Under the pieces are notes generated by a model that saw nothing but the letters and a program-made list of their open reading frames with translations, was not told the DNA's origin and made no database searches. A program made the translations under genes and the position numbers. This document shows positions 22,429 through 33,422 of a stretch of 64,000 bases of DNA, piece by piece. Origin of the DNA: Siphonodentalium dalli (lineage: Eukaryota; Mollusca; Scaphopoda; Gadilida; Siphonodentaliidae); assembly GCA_032622095.1 (NCBI GenBank), contig CP136065.1, forward strand, positions 206,130,151-206,194,150, written 5' to 3'. Position 1 is the first letter of the stretch; each line of letters starts with the position of its first letter.

Positions 22429-22755
22429 CCCTTTACCCAACAAAACGCCCAGAAAAATAGCCCAAATGAAGCTGCAACAGCCTAAATTTTCTTGGGTCTG
22501 TCTCAATAGAACCATACAAATATGGATATCATTGGAACCGGCTCATTGACCACATTGTGATAGTTTTGCCCTGTGCCAATGCATTCTCTTATATATGCGA
22601 GTCGACCATATACTATTTTTCTACATTCTTTGACAATTTATCATTTTTAATATGTGTTAAGCCAATGCATTATCTTATATATGCGAGGCGACCTATGGTC
22701 GACTCGCATATATCAGAGAATGCATTGACACAGGGCCGTTTTGTTGGGTAAAGGG
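22429..22755 (-). mobile_element. TTAA-type double-hairpin MITE, one hairpin reduced
   Basis: TTAA at 22425 and 22756, ends CCCTTTACCCAACA and TGTTGGGTAAAGGG. The first hairpin keeps only its left arm (to GAGTCGACCATA) before running into the AT spacer; the second hairpin (22661-22731) is complete with a few changes. Confidence 0.88.
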
Positions 22756-23205
22756 TTAAACAATTGAACCACCAAAACCTCTGTTCATCTACCTATTGTG
22801 CTTACCGGTAGTACATGTATTGAAACATAAAAGTATAAAACCTCTGGACTCTTCATTGTTGTCGTACTCAGCCATCTTCACACTTACCACGGGACAACGA
22901 GACACAAGCTCACGCGGACATGTTGCGTCCGAGGCATTAACACGCATACCAGATACATTCGTTTCTTTAACTGTGTCGTTACTAAACGGATTCTCCCATC
23001 GTTTAGCAATGTATACATTGAAGTGGTCTGAATGCGTGGATGTTCAAGAGATATAAGCAGACGACAGACAGCTAGACAATACAAGCACAGAAGGGATTAT
23101 ATTCATTGGTGGAAGACGTTCAGATAGTATAGCAAGGTCAACATATATCGCCGTTTTGGTGAACTTATTATCTGACCATTCCCCATGGAAACTTCCGCGA
23201 GTGAA

Positions 23206-23620
23206 TGAGGGTATCACCCCCCCCCCCCTTTCGGTACGCGGGATTCAGGGTGTTTTGAAGCCGTACGCGGGATTCATACCCCCGAATTAACTGGTATTGA
23301 GGTTCAAGCAAAACATCTTGGACGCAGGTTTTGATGCCGCAAAATAATATTTTTATGCTAGTTATCTGTATGAATGAGTGTGTAGAATAGCTTCTTGGGC
23401 ATATTCGACCACTATGCCATTATAAAGTATCATTAATCGTATCATAACGGCCTCATAACGCCCATAACGTGACCGGCGTCAATTTGTATGTCATTTATCG
23501 CATAATATTTCTTAACATGTATTCAGGATTACACCCCAAAATTAACTGGTATTCAGGATTCACCCCCCCCCCCCAAATTAACTGGTATTCAGGATTCAGG
23601 GGGAGGGGGTGATACCCTCA
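23206..23620. mobile_element. Element with ends TGAGGGTATCACCCCC, 4-bp duplication
   Basis: Left end TGAGGGTATCACCCCC and right end GGGGGTGATACCCTCA are exact inverted repeats next to TGAA on both sides. Inside, AATTAACTGGTATTCAGGAT is repeated near both ends. Superfamily not assigned; poly-C runs make the ends error-prone. Confidence 0.65.
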
Positions 23621-23789
23621 TGAATATTTAGTGAAGAAATTATCAATTTGAAAGCATTTCGTATTTGCATCACCCTCCGTGGTTATCGCCTCTGTAAAAG
23701 ATGACCGTTTTGGTGAACCGCACTACAAGATAAATACTACATTCTAACAGTCCAGTCGTGCATCTGTTCGACAGACCGTTCCTCATGTA

Positions 23790-24245
23790 TGTGACCCGCC
23801 ATATCAAATCCAGTCGTAAGTCGGGATTTTTGTACCCTGTGCCAATGCATTCTCTTATATATGCGAGTCGACTATAGGTCGCCTCGCATATATAAGAGAA
23901 TGCATTGGCCTAACAATTTTTTATAATTTTTTTTAAATAAATGTTTCTTACACTTTTTAGGACATAAAATAAAAAATCCATTACTCTGCAGGGAGCCCCA
24001 CACATATATAGAAGCGTATAGAAGAGTGTCGTCTGCTCATGTTTGTCTGGGGCTCTGTATGGGTGAAATTATAAAATTGTTAAAGAATACAAGAAAAAAA
24101 TATTAAAATTGTAAAAAATTGTTAGGCCAATGCATTCTCTTATATATGCGAGGCGACATATGGTCGACTCGCATATATAAGAGAATGCATTGCACAGGGT
24201 AAAAAAAATCCCGACTTACGACTGGATTTGATATGGCGGTTCACA
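23790..24245 (+). mobile_element. TA-type (Tc1/mariner-like) double-hairpin MITE in unit 1
   Basis: Ends TGTGACCCGCCATATCAAAT and its complement (with one change, GGCGGTTCACA), flanked by TA on both sides. Inside, after TCGGGATTTTTGTACCCTGT, come the two shared hairpins, and between them a further small inverted repeat (GGGAGCCCCACACA against TGTCTGGGGCTC). TA duplication suggests a Tc1/mariner-type transposase in trans. Confidence 0.88.
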
Positions 24246-24383
24246 TATGTTCATATCAAAGTTTTATCTTATACCTATTGCGAGACAACGGCCACAACAA
24301 CAGCCACATTAACAACATGTTGTACAATACGGTGCGCCTTGGTGGATCTTTTGACCCAGTACTATCTGGGACACCATCCAGAC

Positions 24384-24473
24384 CACAGGACTGGTATTAG
24401 GCACAAATTTTAATTTGATGAAAAATATATTTTTTTTAGTTTTGGCCAAATTTTTTTTGGCCGAATACCTGTG
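24384..24473. mobile_element. 90-bp MITE with 8-bp duplication
   Basis: ATCCAGAC occurs on both sides (24376 and 24474). Ends CACAGG and CCTGTG are inverted, with TATTAGGC / GCCGAATA next. The duplicate unit has the unoccupied site with a single ATCCAGAC at about 25443, which proves the insertion boundaries. Confidence 0.9.
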
Positions 24474-24624
24474 ATCCAGACAAAACAAATACCACATTAC
24501 TTTCCGCGCCAATCTAATATATTTGCTACAATGCTGCTGAATGCCTGCAGGGGAGAGGAGCTATGATAAGTTCCGTAACTTGTGCTCCGATCCTATAGTT
24601 GTGCCAACACACTTATCTGTATTC

Positions 24625-24726
24625 ATTTATAGGAATCAGGTAGCTAAATGTGTTCCAGGGTCAGGGAGCGAGTACACCGTGGAATGCTAAAGGTGAAACA
24701 CATTTAGCTACCTGATTCCTATAAAT
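24625..24726. repeat. 30-bp inverted repeat at duplication junction
   Basis: ATTTATAGGAATCAGGTAGC and the following TAAATGTGTT (24625-24654) recur inverted at 24697-24726, exactly where unit 1 meets unit 2. Unit 2 has only the forward copy, so the inverted copy was made at the junction. Confidence 0.88.
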
Positions 24727-25668
24727 GTATTTGCATCACCCTCCGTGGTTATCGCCTCTGTAAAAGATGACCGTTTTGGTGAACCGCACTACAAGATAAA
24801 TACTACATCCTAACAGTCCAGTCGTGCATCTGTTCGACAGACCGTTCCTCATGTATGTGACCCGCCATATCAAATCCAGTCGTAAGTCGGGATTTTTTTA
24901 CCCTGTGCCAATGCATTCTCTTATATATGCGAGTCGACCATAGGTCGCCTCGCATATATAAGAGAATGCATTGGCCTAACAATTTTTTATCATTTTTTTT
25001 AAATAAATGTTTCTTACACTTTTTAGGACATAAAATAAAAAATCCATTACTCTGCAGGGAGCCCCACACATATATAGAAGCGTATAGAAGAGTGTCGTCT
25101 GCTCATGTTTGTCTGGGGCTCTGTATGGGTGAAATTATAAAATTGTTAAAGAATACAAGAAAAAAATATTAAAATTGTAAAAAATTGTTAGGCCAATGCA
25201 TTCTCTTATATATGCGAGGCGACATATGGTCGACTCGCATATATAAGAGAATGCATTGGCACAGGGTAAAAAAAATCCCGACTTACGACTGGATTTGATA
25301 TGGCGGGTCACATATGTTCATATCAAAGTTTTATCTTATACCTATTGCGAGACAACGGCCACAACAACAGCCACATTAACAACATGTTGTACAATACGGT
25401 GCGCCTTGGTGGATCTTTTGACCCAGTACTATCTGGGACACCATCCAGACAAAACAAATACCACATTACTTTCCGCGCCAATCTAATATATTTGTTACAA
25501 TGCTGCTGAATGCCTGCAGGGGAGAAGAGCTATGATAAGTTCCGTAACTTGTGCTCCGATCCTATAGTTGTGCCAACACACTTATCTGTATTCATTTATA
25601 GGAATCAGGTAGCTAAATGTGTTCCAGAATCAGGGAGCGAGTACACCGTGGAATGCTAAAGGTGAAAG
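24727..25668 (+). repeat. Tandem segmental duplication, unit 2
   Basis: Second copy of the unit described at 23661, without the 90-bp insertion; it passes into unique sequence at AGTAACTGAAGAATGAC. Confidence 0.93.
24856..25312 (+). mobile_element. TA-type double-hairpin MITE in unit 2
   Basis: Complete copy with intact ends TGTGACCCGCC and GGCGGGTCACA and TA on both sides; virtually identical to the unit-1 copy because it was duplicated with it. Confidence 0.9.
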
Positions 25669-26129
25669 TAACTGAAGAATGACCTTCACCTGATACATGT
25701 GACACGTTATTAAAGGGTGACATCGTGTTTATTTGATTTGTACATCATATTTAAATAATTTAAACTGGTGAGTTAATGGGGGAATGGATTTTTGTGAGTG
25801 GGAAATTGATTTAACTAGCTGCTGTAGTTCTGGGTTTTTTCCAGACCAAATTTGGCTGTGGGATAGCCCTGTCGTACACTTGGGGATTTATTTTAAAAAT
25901 AAACACATGACCTATGATTTTTCTTGCATTTTCGTGATCAACTGGTGTCAATCTAGCTGGGTAAATACCACTGGAATAGCCTGTAGGCTTCAATTCAGTG
26001 AATTCGGTCGAAACGTTAACACTGTCGCCTATGGGAAACTATTTAGTTCAGTGATTCCTACAGAGGATTTCTAATCAGTCGCAATTATATGCGAACTTTG
26101 TTAGGCGAGTGCACTAAATTCGATTCGAG
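25669..26129. other. Unannotated
   Basis: A 97-codon reading frame at 25784-26074 shows no recognisable domain and is not called. Confidence 0.35.
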
Positions 26130-26535
26130 CCGAGCTTCGAATTAATGGAAGAGGTTAATAAATTTCGTATAGAATTGCGACGAATTTGATATCCATTTTA
26201 TCACCTAATCACATTTTAGCAACGAAAAACGATCTTGAAACGGCTGGTGGGGTTAAAAACAATTAATATTGATTTCCTTGTCAACCAAAGAGGAAATAAA
26301 GACACCTTCAAGAAAAAATATAGTTCCATTTTAAATGTGTCTTTTCGTGTCGACAACATTGTTCAATCACTCTTATCGTCCATGTTTATCTCACAGTCAA
26401 CACTAAATAACCCAACACAAATTGAATATCATAATTATATTCTTATTAACATAATACTAAAGTTCCGGCATTGACATCGATAGCATTGCGTTAAGTCTTA
26501 CGTCACTGCGCGTGCCGATAATACGCGTGTAACGT
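26130..26535 (-). repeat. Dispersed repeat, inverted partner of 52205-52560
   Basis: On the minus strand the blocks CACGCGCAGTGACGTAAGA, GTGTTGGGTTATTTAGTGTT, GACTGTGAGATAAACATGG and AAGGAAATCAATATTAA appear in the same order as at 52.2 kb. Moderately diverged. Confidence 0.8.
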
Positions 26536-26769
26536 TTATGGGGCCAGGTTTAGGAGCTAATTATGTAATAGATATGTGTAACTTATATTTGTCTCAAAAC
26601 ATGTGTCAGATAATATGTTCATGGAAGGGTCAAAACGTAACAAATTTAATAGATGAGACGAAGAATAATATGCTTTATTCTCTAATCAAATTTCACATGA
26701 GAAAACGAAATTATATACAAAAGATAGATAGAACGAAGAAATTTGGAACGTACAAAATATACAGCGACC

Positions 26770-26935
26770 TCTCGGGCGTCATAATCAGCATTATCATCAT
26801 CACCTTCATCATCACCAGTTTCATCCTCAAAATAATAGTCGTCATTATCATCATCACCACATGTAATCGTTGTCGTCGCGATCACCTTCATCATAGCGTC
26901 GACATCATTCTGATTCGATCATCGTCAGTGTTATC
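26770..26935. repeat. Impure (ATC)n low-complexity tract
   Basis: Repeated ATCATC, TCATCA and TCGTCG runs. The reading frames on both strands here (Ile-rich and Asp-rich) are products of the repeat. Confidence 0.85.
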
Positions 26936-27098
26936 ATAGTCAACATGATCATAATATTCATAATATGATCACCACGTGCCGACTTCACCGTTGCTGTTAA
27001 AAAAAATGACAACAGTAGCGACTAAAACAACAACAACAACGGATTAATCGCTGTCATCCAACTTAAAGTTAATCAATCGTATATGGTCATCATCAACT

Positions 27099-27530
27099 TT
27101 GTCCAATATAGAGTGTGGGGTAAACTTGCTAGGTCTCGCCGAATGTTTTTCGTTCTATGGAATGGAAGCGTTCATTTCGTTCATCATGCTCCATTTCCGT
27201 TACAATTTCAGCTTTTATTTAAAGGTACTCAATCCGATTCGATGGTTCCCATATAATCAGATTCCAAAAACAACAACATTTTTAGAAATGCTGCTTCTGT
27301 TATCAGAATCGATTAATGGCCCAAAAATAATTCTAACCACTGTCAACATTTGTATAAAATTGTCCGCAACGTGTTATTTATCATCACTTTGTTTGAAGAA
27401 ATTTTGCCCTATTATCAACACAAAGCCTCTTGATTTTAAAGTTATCCATCTTCATCCGCAATTTGGTCCGAGACCGTCTGCTCGTCGACTTTTTACTGGG
27501 CCACTAATAAGTCTCGATGGTGAAAAATAA
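27099..27530 (+). other. Long open frame without recognised product
   Basis: A 143-codon open stretch beginning at TTG, ending GEK-stop. It contains hydrophobic segments (FISFIMLHFRYNFSFYLKVL) but no motif I recognise, no good ATG and no flanking splice evidence. It may be chance in AT-rich DNA or a decayed transposon coding piece. Confidence 0.15.
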
Positions 27531-27714
27531 TATCTTTCAAAAATCGATATCTAATAACTCTGAGCTTTTGTAGGTGGGTTCCTCAACTCGAATCAAATAT
27601 CGTTTACCCCCGAATGGAAATAAATAGTAATTGAGGGGAGCTTAATCGGATTATGCATCTTTAATCAAATATGACAACTGAATCAGTCGATGAAATAAAT
27701 AGCACGACGTGCTA

Positions 27715-27928
27715 CCGTAATGCTCTAATTAATCGACCTCCTTAACAACAGCAGAATTATGGGTAACTTTTCAGGATTTAGTCGGAAATATGGCTTGTTG
27801 CCATTCATCGGAAAGCTCTCGGGGAGAGCTTTCCGAGGAATGCAACAAGCCATATTTCCGACTAAATCCTGAACAGTTACCCATAATTCTGCTGTTGTTA
27901 AGGAGGTCGATTAATTAGAGCATTACTG
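27715..27928. mobile_element. Palindromic Tc1/mariner-like MITE
   Basis: Almost the whole 214 bp is an inverted repeat centred on GCTCTCGGGGAGAGC. Ends CCGTAATGCTCTAATTAATC and GATTAATTAGAGCATTACTG are flanked by TA. The arms keep over 95 bp of near-perfect pairing, so the copy is young. Confidence 0.88.
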
Positions 27929-28222
27929 TACATGTACATGCGTATATCACAGGACTTAGTCCATGGACCATACAAAGTAACAGATACCTTTGGGATGATG
28001 TCGCTCCTTCCATTTGTGAACGTAACATTTTATCGTTTTTAGAATGTGTATGAATTTTACTATACATAGACACATCAGAATTTAAATCCGAGTATCGTAT
28101 TAGAGAATGTGACGCATTCGTCTGAAAAGTTCTACATGTAGCCGCGTCACGGATAAATTGGTCTTCAGCCCTGAATACATCTTTAAAACGAAGCAAATGT
28201 AACAGATGAGACGAAGGATATA

Positions 28223-28680
28223 TGTGACCCGCCATATCAAATCCAGTCGCAAGTCGGGATTTTTTTTACCCTGTGCCAATGCTTCTCTTATATATGCGAG
28301 TCGACCATAGGTCGCCTCGCATATATAAGAGAATGCATTGGCCTAACAATTTTTTATCATTTTTTTTAAATAAATGTTTCTTACAATTTTTAGGACATAA
28401 AATAAAAAGCATCCATTACCATGCAGGGAGCCCCACACATATATAGAAGCATATAGAAGAGTGTCGTCTGCTCATGTTTGTCTGGGGCTCTGTATGGGTG
28501 AAATTGTTAAACTGTTAAAGAATGCAAGAAAAAATTATTAACATTGTAAAAAATTGTTAGGCCAATGCATTCTCTTATATATGCGAGGCGACCTATGGTC
28601 GACTCTCATATATAAGAGAATGCATTGGCACAGGGTAACAAAATCCCGACTTACGACTGGATTTGATATGGCGGGTCACA
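28223..28680 (+). mobile_element. TA-type double-hairpin MITE, complete
   Basis: TA flanks at 28221 and 28681; ends TGTGACCCGCC and GGCGGGTCACA. Both hairpins are present (28273-28343, 28558-28628), the first with one base missing (AATGCTTCTC), with the GAGCCCC inner repeat between them. It directly precedes the duplicated unit that starts at 28684. Confidence 0.9.
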
Positions 28681-28683
28681 TAT

Positions 28684-29919
28684 GATCATCATTATCTTCC
28701 CTGGACAGCCAATTCCGTCTGTGCTGCCTGTGATTCAGACGATTGAGGTCATCAATGTGATATTACGCTCTAGAATTGGAAATATAATTCAGTCTTTGGT
28801 CGTGATTCAGCACGAAATAGAATTGTCCAAAAAAATGCGTTTTACAACTAATTTATGACCCACTTCACATGCGTTTGGTCCGCAAGCCAGACTATTCGTT
28901 TTCTCTGCAGCAATCTTGTAGCATTCTTAGTTCGGCACTCCAGTGTGAATTCGATTATTTGTGTCGTCAACGTGCACAGGCACGTTCGTAGGAAGAGCAG
29001 TATCGCATGCATGTGGTCGAGATAATTATGGCAGTGCTCAGCGCGAAATCGCCAGATATAACCGACGTGCGTTACTGATGAGAGTGGACGAAAACTCGAA
29101 GATTTGTTGTACAGAGTCTTGTGGAAATGTGGAAATTTGTTAGGATGTATGGTTAAGTTGCTCGGGTGGACGCTGAATTAACATTATATATATGGTCCAT
29201 GTAATTCACAGCCGCCGATTTGATTGGATCTATGCAGACGACTTCACACTTTCGATGCCATCTCGGTATATAAGCCTTAATCTATTTAGTATACATGTAT
29301 GCCCGTTGTTTGTTTAGTGTCTGTCATTTTTACATATTATATTAATTTGATCTACTGATTACATCGCCGGAGGCGAAAACGCGACTTGAATGTCAAACAA
29401 ATTGGAAATTACGCATGCACGTTTACGTTTATGTAATTACTATATTAATTATGTTCACACTTCACCGTTGTATTTATATCTACATGTATGTATATAATTG
29501 TACAAAATATCTCTCCTCCAAGGAGGCAATAAAGAATCTCCCCACCGCGGTTAGCAACAGTAGCAGGCTTGTCCAGAACCCACATATTAACATCACTTTG
29601 TTTGGAGCAGGAATGAGATATATCAATATAGTAACATGCGACATTCCCGAAATGTCTCAACATTCTGATGTATCAAATGAAAACGATTTGAAGTCAATAT
29701 TACGCACGATCAGGTAAATTACATCATGCAATCCAGATTCATGAGTCGTGTCAATCCACATGTTAGGTACAAAATTTGAGAATAAAAACCGACCGGTAAA
29801 GATCATATTAAATTCGATATATGTAAGAGGAAACAATGCGATGCGAGAAGCCATTGTCTAAAACAGGAAGCACCGTGAGCTTGCCATCAGTAGAAACATA
29901 TACTTCACTAAAGAATTAA
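28684..29919 (+). repeat. Tandem segmental duplication, unit 1 (partner 30437-31593)
   Basis: Starts GATCATCATTATCTTCCCTG and matches the partner closely up to the piggyBac-like MITE. One stretch differs completely: 29415-29550 here against 31153-31210 in the partner. Short reading frames (at 28961-29143 and in the partner) change amino acids freely between copies, so no gene is called. Confidence 0.93.
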
Positions 29920-30213
29920 CCCTTTACCCAACAGAAGGGCCCTGTGCCAATGCATTCTCATATATATGCGAGTCGACCATAGGTCGCCTCGCATATATAA
30001 GAGAATGCATTGGCTTAACACATTAAAAATTATAAAATTGTTAAAGAATGTAAGAAAAAATGGTAAAAAGTGTTAAAAAAAGATTTTTTTTAGGCCAATG
30101 CATTCTCTTATATATGCGAGGCGACCTATAGTCGACTCGCATATATAAGAGAATGCATTGGCACAGGGTAACAAAATCCCGACTTACGACTGGATTTGAT
30201 ATGGCGGGTCACA
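29920..30213 (+). mobile_element. Chimeric MITE: TTAA-type left end, TA-type right end
   Basis: The left end is CCCTTTACCCAACAGAAGGG after TTAA (29916), the first hairpin and spacer are those of the TTAA-type family, but after the second hairpin the sequence becomes TAACAAAATCCCGACTTACG and GGCGGGTCACA followed by TA, the right end of the TA-type family. TAACAAAATCCC is shared specifically with the 28223-28680 copy (others have TAAAAAAAATCCC), which points to that element as the donor. Confidence 0.93.
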
Positions 30214-30436
30214 TAAGATAAGATAAGATAAGTTTAATAGGCAAAACATCCTTATAAGGACAGTATGCAAACATATTAATATATAGTTGTACATTGAACA
30301 ATACAATAAATGATATAATAATAGATGGTAATATATAACCATTTAAGTACAGCTGAATGTGCATAGGGTCGTCTCGTCTTCATTTATTCATTGCTTATGA
30401 GGCGAAACAACGTTGACGACACATTGCTTATGTGAC
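30214..30436 (-). mobile_element. Insert with (GATAA)n, probable LINE/SINE 3' end
   Basis: ATAAGATAAGATAAG then TTTAATAGGCAAAACATCC and AAGGACAGTATGCAAAC. The arrangement resembles 46425-46482 (GATACGATAC, TTTATT, AGGCAGTATGCTAAC). The piece separates the chimeric MITE from duplication unit 2 and is absent after unit 1's MITE. GTCACATAAG at its start is the exact complement of CTTATGTGAC at its end. Confidence 0.5.
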
Positions 30437-31593
30437 GATCATCATTATCTTCCCTGGACAGCCAATTCCGCCTGTGCTGCCTGTGATTCAGACGATTGAG
30501 GTCATCAATGTGATATTACGCTCTAGAATTGGAAATATAATTCAGTCTTTGGTCGTGATTCAGCGCGAAATAGAATTGTCCAAAAAAATGCGTTTTACAA
30601 CTAATTTATGACCCACTTCACATGCGTTTGGTCCGCAAGCCAGACTATTCGTTTTCTCTGCAGCAATCTTGTAGCATTCTTAGTTCGGCACTCCAGTGTG
30701 AATTCGATTATTTGTGTCGTCAACGTGCACAGGCACGTTCGTAGGAAGAGCAGTATCGCATGCATGTGGTCGAGATAATTATGGCAGTGCTCAGTGCGAA
30801 ATCGCCAGATATAACCAATGTGCGTTACTGGTGGGAGTGGACGAAAACTCGAAGATTTGTTGTACAGAGTCTGGTGGAAATGTGTTAGGATGTATGGTTA
30901 AGTTGCTCGAGTGGACGCTGAATTAACATTATATATATGGGCCATGCAATTCACAGCCGCCGATTTGATTGGATCTATGCAGACGACTTCACACCTTCGA
31001 TCCCATCTCGGTATATAGGCCTTAATCTATTTAGTATACATGTATGCCCGTTGTTTGTTTAGTGTCTGTCATTTTTACATAAATATTAATTTGATCTCCT
31101 GATTACATCGCCGGAGGCGAAAACGCGACTTGAATGTCAAACAAATTGGAAATTTCATTAACTGATTTAATTAAGCGCATAATGTAACTTAAATTTGTGT
31201 TACTCGTGCTAACGCCCACCGCGGTAAGCAACAGTAGCAGGCTTGTCCAGAACCCACATATTAACATCACTTTGTTTGGAGCAGGAATGAGATATATCAA
31301 TATAGTAACATGCGACATTCCCGAAATGTCTCAACATTCTGATGTATCAAATGAAAACGATTTGAAGTCAATACCACGCACGATCAGGTAAATTACATCA
31401 TGCAATCCAGATTCATGAGTCGTGTCAATCCACATGTTAGGTACAAAATTTGAGAATAAAAACCGACCAGTAAAGATCATATTAAATTCGATATATGTAA
31501 GAGGAAACAATGCGATGCGAGAAGCCATTGTCTAAAACAGGAAGCACCGTGAGCTTGCCAGCAGTAGAAACATATACTTCACTAAAGAATTAA
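30437..31593 (+). repeat. Tandem segmental duplication, unit 2
   Basis: Second copy of 28684-29919, ending at the TTAA before the intact piggyBac-like MITE. Confidence 0.93.
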
Positions 31594-31941
31594 CCCTTTA
31601 CCCAACAGAAGGGCCCTGTGCCAATGCATTCTCTTATATATGCGAGTCGACCATAGGTCGCCTCGCATATATAAGATAATGCATTGGCTTAACACATGAA
31701 ATATTATAAAATTGTTTTTTTAGGCCAATGCATTCTCTTATATATGCGAGGCGACCTATAGTCGACTCGCATATATAAGAGAATGCATTGGCACAGGGCA
31801 TAACTGTAACTATCACAATGTGGTCAAGGAGCCGGTTCCAATGATATCCATATTTGTATGGTTCTATTGAGACAGACCGAAGATATTTTAGGCTGTTGAA
31901 GCTTTATTTGGCCGGTTTTGGCCGGTTTGTTGGGTAAAGGG
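31594..31941 (+). mobile_element. TTAA-type double-hairpin MITE, complete
   Basis: TTAA at 31590 and 31942; ends CCCTTTACCCAACA and TGTTGGGTAAAGGG; two hairpins with a shortened spacer (AATTGTTTTTTTAGGCC); same 3' tail as the 14-kb and 50.8-kb copies. Confidence 0.9.
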
Positions 31942-32078
31942 TTAACAAGAACGGACATGCAAGCACTGAGATCTGAGAACATTATAAAAGCAAGAAAAGT
32001 TATAACCCTGAAAAAAAACATGGAACATTGAAACTGAAAACAAGTTGTGAACTCTGCTGTAGAAGCTACATATAGAAT

Positions 32079-32761
32079 ATTGGCTGCGGGATAAACGTAC
32101 CACAGTAGTGATGCCATAGTAGGTGTGACAATTTATTATGGTGGAGTTTGGTGACAATTGGTCATCATAATTAATATGCCATAGCAAACCATATCGCCCT
32201 CTGCAAATTCGCATCTACCAAGCTCTACCAGCGACGGTCGGTATCTCAAGAATGTATCTACCTGTGAATGTCTTGTCGCCGTTGATCTTCACTCAACACG
32301 CAGTGTTATATTTTGCTTGCTAACTCACAAGTCCACTTGATAACTTAATGAATAACCCATTTCTGTCAATAGCCATGATTGTTCTTATTAATGAATTAAT
32401 ATAAGTAGATAGACATGCATGCATTGAGATCATGTAAAAAAACGTATCACATGCATGATATGTGAGTCAATGAGGAATTGCCACCAGCAGGCCACGGTCA
32501 AACACAATTCTGGACGATCTATCGTGCAATTATTTATATCGTAGCGAATACAATTTAGCAAAACGTAATGAGTAGAGATCAATCTAGGTGAAACGTAATG
32601 GGTTCATTGGTCCAGTGGACTCATTGTGCGGAAACTCAGCGGGAAACATGACTGGCTGTGGCATATTAATTGTGACGAACAATTGTCACCAAACTCCACC
32701 AATAATAAATTGTCACACCTACTATGCAATCGCTACTGTGATACGTGTGTCCGCAGCCAAT
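32079..32761 (+). mobile_element. Non-autonomous element, ends ATTGGCTGCGG, copy 1
   Basis: Imperfect inverted ends of about 85 bp (TAGGTGTGACAATTTATTAT, GTTTGGTGACAATTG against their complements) enclose a non-coding interior shared with 42068-42751 (AACACAATTCTGGACGATC, AAAACGTAATGAGTAGAG). Both copies are 683 bp or so. Target duplication unclear. Confidence 0.85.
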
Positions 32762-33180
32762 GATTAGGTATAAACCAGAAAGCATCTAACCATGATTCTA
32801 GAGCCGAGCTAGGTCGGTTTCCAATAACCAATGACGCGATTGTTCAGCTTTTCAAATAAATGAGTAGAATTTCGCAAATAAAAGGTACAGGTATACTTTC
32901 TGATTCATTCTCGGAATCACTAACGTGTACATTACCCAACACTTGGATGCAAATTTTAGCAACATATAACATAAAAGTTAATGACATCGGAAAACTAATA
33001 TGACAAATATATAGCGAACGATTTGAAATCAAAACATATCCAGACATTTATACGCGATATATACGATGATGAAAATCGTCTGGAGCAAATAAGCTTCGTA
33101 TATACGTATAGATCCTTTAAGGGTAAGTATATATAATAGAGCCTTTCCTTGAACATACACGATGCCACGAAGCGCGAGAA

Positions 33181-33422
33181 ATGTTTACAAGACTTCGTAT
33201 TAGTAATCGCAATATGGAAATAGAGAAAGGTAGACATAAACAACAGAAAACCCCAGTTAAAAACAGATTGTGTACAATGTGCGATCAGACACGTGTTGAA
33301 ACTGAATATCATTTTGTTATCGAATGTAGTGGATACTCTGATCTCAGGGCGAGACAATTTCGAAATATTCAAGAAAATAAAGGTGGATTTTCAAAAATGA
33401 GCGATAGTGAAACATTTCAAAC
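33181..33422 (+). pseudogene. LINE ORF2 C-terminus with CCHC finger, interrupted
   Basis: The frame reads MFTRLRISNRNMEIEKGRHK, then RLCTMCDQTRVETEYHFVIE followed by C, giving C-x2-C-x9-H-x4-C, the usual C-terminal finger of several non-LTR retrotransposon clades, then SGYSDLRARQF. At 33415-33422 it is split by the next element and resumes at 35033 (QTIMRNDDARL-stop). Upstream (about 33000-33180) similar coding traces are broken by stops. Confidence 0.8.

Larger units (their letters stand above)
23661..24696 (+). repeat. Tandem segmental duplication, unit 1
   Basis: From GTATTTGCATCACCCTCCG to AATGCTAAAGGTGAA this unit repeats at 24727-25668 with near identity, including the flanks of the TA-type MITE. 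It differs by a 90-bp insertion at 24384 and a handful of substitutions. Confidence 0.93.

Noticed and set aside
24228-25509. Frames over the MITE right flanks (HNNSHINNMLYNTVRLGGSF)
   Set aside because: They start inside transposon ends and are duplicated only because the whole unit is; no recognisable domain.
26538-26939. 133-codon frame with Ile-rich end and an Asp-rich frame opposite
   Set aside because: The extreme composition comes from an (ATC)-type low-complexity tract; no domain is visible.
28961-30926. Paired short frames in the two duplication units (STCTGTFVGRAVSHACGRD)
   Set aside because: Differences between the copies are mostly amino-acid changing and the ends differ, so no sign of selection on a protein.
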